From JBJXHG01 sp046160865 (GTDB lineage Bacteria; Planctomycetota; UBA1135; GCA-002686595): a stretch of 24,979 bases of DNA. Shown piece after piece: positions 6,780-14,021 of the stretch; the stretch's first letter is position 1; each line of letters begins with the position of its first letter. Location: NCBI GenBank assembly GCA_046160865.1, contig JBJXHG010000178.1, positions 1 through 24,979 on the forward strand. Direction: 5' to 3'. The notes below the pieces were generated by a model, which was given only the letters and a program-made list of their open reading frames with translations, did not search any database and was not told the origin of the DNA. The position numbers and the translations under genes are program-made.

Positions 6780-8278
6780 AGCTGCGCACGCGACTCGCGA
6801 TCACGGTGCTCGCAACGGCGATCCCCGTCGTCGTGCTGCTCGGCGCATGGCGTGCGCGATTCGAGTGGCAGACGGCCGAGCAAGCGCTCGTCGAATTCGC
6901 GCGCGAACGGATGTTCTCCGGCGGACGCGAAGCGTGCGAGGAGTCGCCCGAAACTTTCCCCCCGCCACCTCGTCCGCCGCGCGCCGGGCTCGCGCCGCCG
7001 CGCGAGGGTCCGCCGCGCCGGCCGCGCAACGCGCCGCCGCGCGACCTCGATTCACGCGAGCCGGGCGTGCGCGATGCGCGTCCGCGCCTCGAAGGTGGAC
7101 CTCCGCCCGAGCTGCGCAATCAATTGTGGGCGTACGACAAGGACTTCACGTCGCGCAATCGCCACGCCCCGCCGTTTCCGCCCGAGTTGCGCGCCGAGCT
7201 CGCCGCCGGCGCCGAGTTCGCGAGCACGAGCTGGAATCCTCCGAATCGCCAGGGCCTCGCGGTCGGAGTGCGCATGCCGTGGAACGACGGACCGTGCGCG
7301 ATCGTTCTCGCGCGCCGTCCGAGCGTCGGTCCGCCGGACACGGTGCGCGATCTCGTCGCCGGTTCCGCGGCGCTGTGCGCGATTCTCGTGGCGGCGGTCT
7401 TCCTCGCCGCGGGCCCGATCGTCGAGCGCGTGCGGCGTCTCACGTCGCAAGTGCGCGAGTCGGCGGCCTCGCGCTACGCCACGCGCGCCGACGTGCGCGG
7501 CTCGGACGAGGTGGCCGAGCTCGCGACGGCATTCAACACGGCGGCGAGCGAGGTGCAAAGCAACTTGGCGGGTCTCGAAGCACGCGAGAAGGCGTTGCGC
7601 GAGTTCATCGAGAACACGACGCACGACGTGATGCTGCCGCTCACCGTGTTGCAAGGTCACCTGACGACGCTGCGCAGGCGCGTCGAATCGCAGACGCCCG
7701 TCGAGCGCGAAGTCGTGCTCGACGCGCTGCAAGAAGCGCACTACATGGGCTCGCTCATCCACAACCTCGCGGTCGTCTCGCGCTTGGAGAGCGACGCGCG
7801 TCCGTTCGAGCTCCGTCCCGTCGATCTCAACGCGCTCGTCGAGCGTACCGTCGCACGTCACGCGCCGATCGCGCGCGCGCGCGACATCCACCTCGACCAC
7901 GGCGTGCCGCCGTCACCGGTGTTCGTGCAGGGCGACGTGACACTGATCGAGCAAGCGGTCTCGAACCTCATCCACAACGCCGTGCGCTACGTCGAGCCGG
8001 GCGGACACGTCGCAGTCGTGCTCGCCGAGCGCGAGCGCCGTTTCTCGCTGCGCGTCCTCGACGACGGGCCGGGCGTGCCGCCCGAGATCCGTGCGCGCGT
8101 GTTCGAACGTGCGTTCCGCGCCGACGACGTGCGCTCGCGCCATCCCGGCGGTCACGGCCTAGGGCTTTCGATCGCGAAGGACGTGTGCGCGCGGCACGGA
8201 TTCACGCTCGAGCTGCGCACGCCGGAGGCGAATGGCGCGGAGTTCGAAATCGAAGGTCCGTGCGCGACGAGCGCGTGA
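6776..8278 (+). CDS. Sensor histidine kinase, partner of the upstream regulator
   Basis: 500 residues. TM1 (about 7-24) and TM2 (about 193-213) enclose an extracytoplasmic segment of about 170 residues. Part of that segment (about 61-90) is strikingly rich in Pro and Arg (PPPPRPPRAG, PPRRPRNAPPR). HAMP follows (about 214-266), then a HisKA helix with the phosphorylated His283 in THDVMLPL. The ATPase domain has the N-box SNLIHN (396-401), G1 box DDGPGVP (429-435) and G2 box GHGLGLS (459-465). All catalytic elements are intact. It autophosphorylates at the membrane in response to an unknown signal and passes phosphate to Asp52 of the overlapping regulator. The start ATG 6776 lies inside the regulator stop. 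It converges with the M2 peptidase, whose stop is only 4 bases away, with no room for a terminator between them. Confidence 0.93.
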   Translation: MKLRTRLAITVLATAIPVVVLLGAWRARFEWQTAEQALVEFARERMFSGGREACEESPETFPPPPRPPRAGLAPPREGPPRRPRNAPPRDLDSREPGVRDARPRLEGGPPPELRNQLWAYDKDFTSRNRHAPPFPPELRAELAAGAEFASTSWNPPNRQGLAVGVRMPWNDGPCAIVLARRPSVGPPDTVRDLVAGSAALCAILVAAVFLAAGPIVERVRRLTSQVRESAASRYATRADVRGSDEVAELATAFNTAASEVQSNLAGLEAREKALREFIENTTHDVMLPLTVLQGHLTTLRRRVESQTPVEREVVLDALQEAHYMGSLIHNLAVVSRLESDARPFELRPVDLNALVERTVARHAPIARARDIHLDHGVPPSPVFVQGDVTLIEQAVSNLIHNAVRYVEPGGHVAVVLAERERRFSLRVLDDGPGVPPEIRARVFERAFRADDVRSRHPGGHGLGLSIAKDVCARHGFTLELRTPEANGAEFEIEGPCATSA

Positions 8279-8282
8279 GGCG

Positions 8283-10088
8283 CTACACGCCCGGCAGCGT
8301 GTGCGTCCGGCCCTTGTTCTGCTCCTCGAGCCAACCCTGCAGCGGCTCGAAGTAGTCGACCATCGCGCGCGCGGACAGGTCGTGGCCGGTCTTCCACTTC
8401 AGCATCTCGCGCCAATCGACGCTCGCGCCGAGCCGCATCATCGAAGCCAGGTACTCGCCGACCTCGCGCCGTCCGAAGTAGTTCGTGTCGCGCACGTCTT
8501 CCTTCAGCACGTTGCGCGCGATGAAGTCGTGCAGCTGGAACAGGAGCACGTACGAGAGCGCGTAGTCGTAGTAGGCGGCCGGGTCGTCGTTCACGTGCGT
8601 CTTCGTCGCCGCGTCGCACCAGCGCTCGTCGCGCGGCGCCGGCGGCGCGATGCCTTGATACTTCGCCGCGAGCTCCCACCAGCGTGCGTTCCAACGCTCC
8701 GGTGCGAGCCCGTCCGCATACAGCTCCTTCTCGAACTGGAACATCGTGCCCGTCGACCACGGGATGAACACGACGTAGTTCAGCGCCTCCTTCAACAAGA
8801 GCTGCATCGGATCGGGCTGCGTGTCGCCGGTCGGAAGTCCGACGGCCGCGATGAAGCGCGGCTGCATCGCCGCGAGTCCCATCAACGAGCCCATCGCTTC
8901 GTGATAGGCGCGATTCGCGCCCTCGCGCAACACGAACGGCACGTCCAGATTGGAGTAGGACAAGTAGTAGTAGACGTGACCGAGCTCGTGGTGCGTCGTC
9001 TCGTACCACTCGGTGTTCGGCTGCACGCTCATCAGCGAGCGCACGTCGCCGCCCAGATCCATGTGCCAGGCCGACGCGTGGTTGTTCTTCTTGAAGTCCG
9101 CGTCCGCGGCGAGCGGATAGAGCGACGAGCGCTCCCAGAACGTCGCCGGCAGCTTCGGGAAGCCGAGACTCACGTAGAAGCGCTCCGCTTGCTCGATCAC
9201 CCACTCCTTCGACTTTGCCGCGAGCGCGCCGTCGAGGTCGTAGCCCGGCACTTCGACGAGCGACGACCATTCTTGTCCCCAGCGATTCGGGAGCCAGTGC
9301 GCGGGGATCAGGTCGGGCACCGGCTCGCCGTAGCGCTCTGCGAGCTCGTGGCGCATGTACGTGTGTAGCTCGCGATAGAGCGGGCGCAGCTCGACGTTGA
9401 TGCGGCCGATGAGCGCGACGAGGTCGTCGGTCGTCATGCCGTACTCGGAGGCCATGTACGCGAAGAAGTCGCGGAAGCCGAGCGCGCGGACGGTGCCGTT
9501 GCGCAGCTCGCGCAGCTGCACCAAGCCGTCGCGCAGCACGGGACCGACGTCCTTCGACGCTTCCCATGCCGCACGGCGTCGCGCGAGGTCCGTCTCCGTG
9601 CGCAACATCTCGTCGAGGTCGTTCGTCGACACGTCACGACCTTCGAGCCGGTACTGGAAGCCGTACAGCTTCTCCGTCTGCGCCGTCTCCGCTGCGATCC
9701 GCTGCTTCACCAGGTCGCGCGCGGTCTGTGGATTGCCGCCGGCCTTGAAGAGAATCGTCTGCAGCTCGCGCCGTTGCAGCGCGGTCAGCCGCTCGGATTG
9801 ACGCGCGTAGCGCCGCGCCGTTTCGATGTTCGCGCTGCTGCCAGTGAACGCGGCCAGGCTCTCGTTCGCCGCGCGCGTGCGCGTCGCGTTCGTGTCGTCG
9901 CCTTCGACGATGTGCGTGTTCGAAGCCCACTCGGCTTCGAGCGAGGCGCTGTAGAGCCGCTGGAACTCGACGCCGTACTCGGTGAGGTACGCGTCGACCT
10001 CGCGCTGGAACGCGCGATCCTCGTCGTGCGGTACCGAGGAGCAGGACATGGCGAGAACGATTGCGACACAGACTGGGCTAGTTCTCAT
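8283..10088 (-). CDS. M2-family (ACE-like) zinc dipeptidyl-carboxypeptidase, exported
   Basis: 601 residues, the size of one ACE-type catalytic domain. The zinc motif HELGH (367-371, catalytic Glu368) is followed by LREGANRAYHEA, whose Glu397 should be the third zinc ligand. Downstream, KTHVNDDPAAYYDYALSY (497-514) matches the region where ACE carries its transition-state His and Tyr. M2 enzymes remove dipeptides from peptide C-termini. The first 20 residues are hydrophobic with Cys16 in LAMSC, suggesting a signal peptide or lipoprotein anchor, though the lipobox is not canonical. The frame is open upstream to 10331, but ATG 10088 is preferred because the signal peptide starts there. No good ribosome binding site is seen. 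The gene is monocistronic and divergent from the thioredoxin-like gene; the 275-bp gap (10089..10363) shows no clear promoter. Confidence 0.92.
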   Translation of the reverse strand: MRTSPVCVAIVLAMSCSSVPHDEDRAFQREVDAYLTEYGVEFQRLYSASLEAEWASNTHIVEGDDTNATRTRAANESLAAFTGSSANIETARRYARQSERLTALQRRELQTILFKAGGNPQTARDLVKQRIAAETAQTEKLYGFQYRLEGRDVSTNDLDEMLRTETDLARRRAAWEASKDVGPVLRDGLVQLRELRNGTVRALGFRDFFAYMASEYGMTTDDLVALIGRINVELRPLYRELHTYMRHELAERYGEPVPDLIPAHWLPNRWGQEWSSLVEVPGYDLDGALAAKSKEWVIEQAERFYVSLGFPKLPATFWERSSLYPLAADADFKKNNHASAWHMDLGGDVRSLMSVQPNTEWYETTHHELGHVYYYLSYSNLDVPFVLREGANRAYHEAMGSLMGLAAMQPRFIAAVGLPTGDTQPDPMQLLLKEALNYVVFIPWSTGTMFQFEKELYADGLAPERWNARWWELAAKYQGIAPPAPRDERWCDAATKTHVNDDPAAYYDYALSYVLLFQLHDFIARNVLKEDVRDTNYFGRREVGEYLASMMRLGASVDWREMLKWKTGHDLSARAMVDYFEPLQGWLEEQNKGRTHTLPGV

Positions 10089-10363
10089 AACGCGCGGCAG
10101 CGTAGCCGGCTCGCGTGTGCGCGCACAGCGCCGCGTCGGTGAGCCGCATCTCTCAACACATCCGTTGCGAGGTCGCGACAGCGTGTTCGGACCGCAGCGT
10201 ACCGATTTGGCAGCGAGGATCGATTCCGATCCAACAACGAAGCTCCGGACGCACTGGCGCGACCGCAGCAGACCCGTGAAAAAGGTTCGCGCAGGGCTCA
10301 AGTTGAGTGCGACGGCGGCCCGACAGCGCACCGTCCTCCCCGCTACACTGGCATCCGATCGTC

Positions 10364-11470
10364 ATGCACCAATTCTTCTCCAAGACCCTCTCGTTCGCCG
10401 CGTGCCTCGCTCTCGTGCACGCGCTGGCGTTCGCATCACCCTCCGCCGTCGATTCCGAAAGCGACGCTTGGGCCGCGGCGATGAGCGCGAAGCAGACTGC
10501 GCTCAAACAGAACACCGGGCACGCAGCAGCGGCTGCGGTGTTCGAGACGTTCGCCAAGACGTATCCGGATTCCGCCAAGGCGCGCGAGGCTTGGATCGAG
10601 GCGGGCGTGTGCTGGGTGGGACAAGGCCGCGGCATGCAATTGCTGCACAAGAATCCGCCGCCGGCGGAGCGCGCGCTGCAGAACGCACTCGCGCACTTCA
10701 AGCGCTTCGTCGACGAGCATCCCGAGGATCCGTCGGCCGCGCGTGCGCAGTACATGCGCGGCGCGACGCTTTCGTTCCTGAACGATCTCGAGGGCGCGGA
10801 GCAGGAGTACACGACGGCGATCGAGCGCTACTCGAAGGACGCGAAGTACTACGCACGCTCGCTCGAGCGCCGTGCGTCGACGCGTCGTCACTTGCTGAGC
10901 TACGACCTCGCGCTCGAGGATCTGCGCCAATACCAGAAGGACCTCGCGAGCGGCGCCATCGAGGGCGGCAGCGAGGAAGCGAAGTCCGTCGCGCGCCAGC
11001 TGCACCTCTCGTCGATGATCGGCAAGCCCGCACCGGCGCTGCAGGCCGACGCGTGGGTGCAAGGCGATCCCGTCGAGCTCGCAAGCCTCGCGGGCAGCGT
11101 CGTCGCCGTGTACTTCTTCGCGAGCTGGTGCCCGAGCTGCAACAAAGAGCGCGAGTTCATGAACGACTTGCTGCAGCGCTACTCGGGTCCCGGGCTCCAC
11201 ATCGTCGGCGTCGTCGACCACAGCGAAGGGCAGACGGTCACGTCGATGCAGGCGTATCTCGCGACGAACCCCGTGATCTTCCCGGTGCTGATGGACGCAC
11301 CGATCGACCCGAAGAAGCCGGACGCGGGCGGCAAGACGACGATGGCCTACCTCGGCAGCAAGCTGCCCGATCTCGTGCTCATCGATCGCTCGGGCAAGAT
11401 CCGCTGGCGTGACTCACCGTCCGTGCTGAACGACTGGACGGTCGAGGCACTGTTGTCGGAGAAGCCGTAG
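10364..11470 (+). CDS. Exported TPR-like/thioredoxin-fold protein
   Basis: 368 residues. A signal peptide (about 1-24) is followed by a helical region (about 30-215) with TPR-type pattern, for example FETFAKTYPDSAKAREAWIEAG and a second copy near 110-135. A redoxin domain follows (about 218-365) with FFASWCPSC, Cys256 and Cys259 forming the redox pair. Sequences of this kind (TlpA/ResA-like) act as periplasmic thiol-disulfide reductases, for example in cytochrome c maturation or reduction of misfolded proteins. Fusion to an N-terminal TPR module suggests a protein-docking role (inference). The start ATG 10364 begins the signal peptide; an in-frame ATG at 10307 would add a non-hydrophobic leader. 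There is no strong ribosome binding site. A hairpin at 11524 follows the gene. Confidence 0.88.
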   Translation: MHQFFSKTLSFAACLALVHALAFASPSAVDSESDAWAAAMSAKQTALKQNTGHAAAAAVFETFAKTYPDSAKAREAWIEAGVCWVGQGRGMQLLHKNPPPAERALQNALAHFKRFVDEHPEDPSAARAQYMRGATLSFLNDLEGAEQEYTTAIERYSKDAKYYARSLERRASTRRHLLSYDLALEDLRQYQKDLASGAIEGGSEEAKSVARQLHLSSMIGKPAPALQADAWVQGDPVELASLAGSVVAVYFFASWCPSCNKEREFMNDLLQRYSGPGLHIVGVVDHSEGQTVTSMQAYLATNPVIFPVLMDAPIDPKKPDAGGKTTMAYLGSKLPDLVLIDRSGKIRWRDSPSVLNDWTVEALLSEKP

Positions 11471-11821
11471 GGAGCGATCGGATCGAGCGGGTTGCGTTGG
11501 CGCTCATCGCGGGCGAGCAGCGAGCCGAGACCGGATTCGCGCACTCTGGTCTCGGCGCCCACAAGCTTCGATGACCGGCGCTCAGCTCGTCGTGTCGCGA
11601 TGTGTCTCGGCGAGCCGACGCGGCTCCATCGAAAGCCATCGCGGCGACCGCGGCGCCCTAGGCAGTCCGTGGTGAAAGTGCTTCGAGCGCGAAAGTCGTC
11701 CGCGCGTGTCGGCCCAAGGAGCGCGACCGCAGGCGAATCCTCGTGATTCGCCGAGGATCGCGCGACGCCGGGCCGGCGCGTACGGACGACTTTCGCGCCG
11801 AATGACATTCACCACGGGCTG
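11471..11821. other. Intergenic region between convergent thioredoxin-like and isomerase genes
   Basis: 351 bp without a supported gene. The left part contains a 9-bp perfect hairpin (11524..11556) that may terminate the thioredoxin-like gene. The right half is almost entirely a third long palindrome (11658..11825). The short ORFs in the interval are Arg/Ser-rich noise typical of out-of-frame high-GC DNA. Confidence 0.6.
11524..11556 (+). terminator. Hairpin downstream of the thioredoxin-like gene
   Basis: GCCGAGACC pairs perfectly with GGTCTCGGC across a 15-base loop. It begins 54 bases after the stop. No T-run follows, so its role as a terminator is uncertain. Confidence 0.4.
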
Positions 11822-11825
11822 CTAG
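11658..11825. repeat. 168-bp imperfect palindrome (MITE-like element C), CTAG at both ends
   Basis: The centre lies at about 11742. The left arm from 11663 (CAGTCCGTGGTGAAAGTG) pairs with the right arm ending 11821 (its reverse complement begins CAGCCCGTGGTGAATGTC). Over 38 bases there are four mismatches and one indel. This includes the perfect 15-mer GCGCGAAAGTCGTCC (11687..11701) against 11784..11798. The apex is a perfect hairpin, GGCGAATC-ctcgt-GATTCGCC (11732..11752). CTAG occurs just outside both arms (11658..11661 and 11822..11825), as in element A. The right CTAG contains the stop codon of the isomerase gene. It is probably a non-autonomous mobile repeat (inference). Confidence 0.8.
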
Positions 11826-13759
11826 CGGCTCATCCCCGGCAGGATCTTGTACGCGGACTTCTTCGCGATCGAGTTCTGGTAGCCGGTGATCTCGACGTCG
11901 GTCGGACGCTCGTTCATGAGCTCGGCGTGCAGCTCGTCCTTCACCTCGTCGAACGTCACTTGGCGAATGCGATCGACGCGGAAGATGAGCCACTGGTTGC
12001 CGTACGCGATCGGCTCGCTGATCTCGCCCGGCGCGAGCCGCTCGACCACCGCTGCGACGTCATCACTGAATCGGTCCGCGCGGAAGCGGCCCGGGAACGC
12101 GCCGCCCTGATCGCGCGTGCGCTCGTCGTCGCTCTCGCTCTTCGCGACCTCGGCGAACGTCTCGCCGCCGCGGATGCGCGCGACGAGCTCGGTCGCGCGC
12201 GCGCGCGAAACGACGACCGCCGCCTGCATGCGCACGTCGAGCTCCTCGCGCGACAGACCCTCCTCCAAGTTCGTGAGCTTGCTGTTCACGAGGATCAGGC
12301 TGACATCGAGGCGACGGCCGGCTTCGCCGTACTGCTGCACGAAGTGGCGCTGCAAATCCGCGGACGTCACCTTGCGTTCGCGCAGCAGCATCTTCTCGGC
12401 CAGCAGCGACATGCGCGTGCGCCACGTGAGCTGGCGCACGAACGAGTCCTCGTCACGGCCGCCGATCTGCAAGTAGCGCAGCCACGTATCGCGGCTACCG
12501 CCGTGTCCGTTGTCGACGAGATACTGGAGGTTGTCGCGTGTGCGCGCCTCCACCTCGGCTTCGGTGACGGTGATGCCTTGCTCGCGTGCGGCGCGGCGGA
12601 CCGCGCGCTCCTGCACGAAGAGCGGCACGAACGTCTCGCCGAGCGTGTCGCGAATCCAGCGCGCGTACGTGCCGCGGCGCACTTGCTCGCCGTCGATCTC
12701 GAGCGCCGGCTCGTACGCGCTCGGCCATTCGCTGCCCTCCTGCTCCGAGTACAAAGTCGGCAGGATCTTCACGTCGACGTCCTGCTTGATGCGTGCGAGC
12801 ACCGCGCCGACCTCGTCTTCCTCGGGTCCGCGCTCGACGAGATCGGCATGCAGCTTCTCCCGCACGCTTTCGAGCGGCGTCTCCTTCACCGCGAGCACTT
12901 TGATCAGCCAATATCCGCCGCGCCCGAAGATCGGCTGCGAAAGGTCACCGGGGCCGAGCTTTTCGAGTTCATCGAGGAACGACCCCGGCCAGCCGCCGTG
13001 CGAGAAGCCGCCGCTCGGCTTGCCGTCGTGATCGCGCGTGTCGGGATCGGCGCTGAATTCGCGCGCGAGCTTCCCGAAGTCTTCACCGGCGACGGCGCGT
13101 GCGCGCACGGCGAGCGCGCGCTCTTTCTGCTCCTTCATCCGCAGGTCGCGTTCCGCGTTCCACACCTCGCGCGAGGAGGTTAAGGGCGTCGTCACGACGG
13201 GCTTGAACTTGATCATCTGCACGTCGTACTTCTTGCCGTTCCGGCCGTAGAGGCGCTGCCATTCGCGCACGATCTTCGCCTCGGGCACGACGCGGTCGAT
13301 CGACGCGATCTTCTTCGCGATCAGCCGCGGACGGTATTCGACGAGGCGCTGCCGCAAGATGCCGGACTCGGTGTGACCGGTGCGCTCGACCTCCTTGATC
13401 CAGTCGCTCTTGCTGCCCAGGAATGCGTGCGCGACGCGCACGTCGAGGTCCGCCTGCACCGCCCTCAGGATCTCGTCGTCCGTGAGCTCGATGCCGAGCC
13501 GAGCGGCCTCCTGATCGACGGCGAAATAGTCCTCCGCGAACTGGCGCGCCATCTTCTCGCCTTGCGTCTGGATGAGCCACATGCCGAACTCGCGCGCGGA
13601 GATCGACTCGCCGTCGATCGAGAGCACCGCGTCGCCTTCTTCGGCTGGCACCTGCGCGGTGTGTGCGGCGCGTCCGACCGCGCCGAGCGGCGCGTCCTGC
13701 GCACGCATCGAGCCAGCCAAATGCAGAACGAAGAGAGCGAGGAGAGGCGTGCGTGTCAT
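11822..13759 (-). CDS. Exported SurA/PrsA-like peptidyl-prolyl isomerase with two parvulin units
   Basis: 645 residues from ATG 13759. The signal peptide (about 1-21, MTRTPLLALF...RAQ) targets the periplasm. Two similar halves follow. Each starts with a SurA-type N-terminal motif (VLSIDGESISAREFGMW at 46; ALEIDGEQVRRGTYARW at 352), continues through a helical chaperone part, and ends in a parvulin rotamase domain (about 178-310 and 485-615). Rotamase motifs include GEDFGKLAREFS (225), GGETFAEVAKSES (531), GDLSQPIF (271) and GEISEPIA (578). Both halves finish in KILP (331 and 638). Such proteins catalyse prolyl cis-trans isomerisation and chaperone exported proteins. An in-frame ATG at 13777 is an alternative start. 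The TAG stop lies in the CTAG end of palindrome C. The gene is divergent from the sulfatase-fold pair. Confidence 0.9.
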   Translation of the reverse strand: MTRTPLLALFVLHLAGSMRAQDAPLGAVGRAAHTAQVPAEEGDAVLSIDGESISAREFGMWLIQTQGEKMARQFAEDYFAVDQEAARLGIELTDDEILRAVQADLDVRVAHAFLGSKSDWIKEVERTGHTESGILRQRLVEYRPRLIAKKIASIDRVVPEAKIVREWQRLYGRNGKKYDVQMIKFKPVVTTPLTSSREVWNAERDLRMKEQKERALAVRARAVAGEDFGKLAREFSADPDTRDHDGKPSGGFSHGGWPGSFLDELEKLGPGDLSQPIFGRGGYWLIKVLAVKETPLESVREKLHADLVERGPEEDEVGAVLARIKQDVDVKILPTLYSEQEGSEWPSAYEPALEIDGEQVRRGTYARWIRDTLGETFVPLFVQERAVRRAAREQGITVTEAEVEARTRDNLQYLVDNGHGGSRDTWLRYLQIGGRDEDSFVRQLTWRTRMSLLAEKMLLRERKVTSADLQRHFVQQYGEAGRRLDVSLILVNSKLTNLEEGLSREELDVRMQAAVVVSRARATELVARIRGGETFAEVAKSESDDERTRDQGGAFPGRFRADRFSDDVAAVVERLAPGEISEPIAYGNQWLIFRVDRIRQVTFDEVKDELHAELMNERPTDVEITGYQNSIAKKSAYKILPGMSR

Positions 13760-13878
13760 GCGCTGCGAATCGGCCATCCCCTGCCGTGACGCGCCGTCGA
13801 TTCTCGCGGAGACGGCGTTGATCTGGATGGATCCGACGCGGAGGATTGTCGCCGCCAGCCCGAGGAATTGTCCACCCC

Positions 13879-14007
13879 ATGTTCCGCCTGATCCCGACCG
13901 AAGTCGCCTTCTTCGACCTGTTCGAGCAGGCCGCCGACAACGCGCGCAGCTGCACGCTGGCTCAGCGCGAGTTCCTCGAAAGCTTCGACTCGTGCGGTTG
14001 GCAGTGA
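13879..14007 (+). pseudogene. 5' remnant resembling a DUF47/PhoU-like phosphate transport regulator
   Basis: A 42-codon ORF beginning MFRLIPTEVAFFDLFEQAAD, which resembles the conserved N-terminus of DUF47 (PhoU-like) proteins; those normally run to about 200 residues or more. The resemblance seems to continue to about residue 37 (REFLESFD), then the frame stops at TGA 14005..14007. No continuation is visible in the other frames. GAGGA lies 12 bases before the ATG, so the original start region may be intact. Full-length members usually accompany a Pit-type phosphate transporter, which is absent here. I interpret it as a gene truncated by a deletion or insertion that placed the sulfatase-fold genes downstream. 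A functional microprotein is the alternative. The family match is from memory, not a search. Confidence 0.5.
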
Positions 14008-14021
14008 CGCGCGCGAACGCG

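Noticed and set aside
10089..10331. An N-terminal extension of the M2 peptidase
   Set aside because: 81 extra Cys/Arg-rich residues would bury the signal peptide; ATG 10088 starts directly at it.
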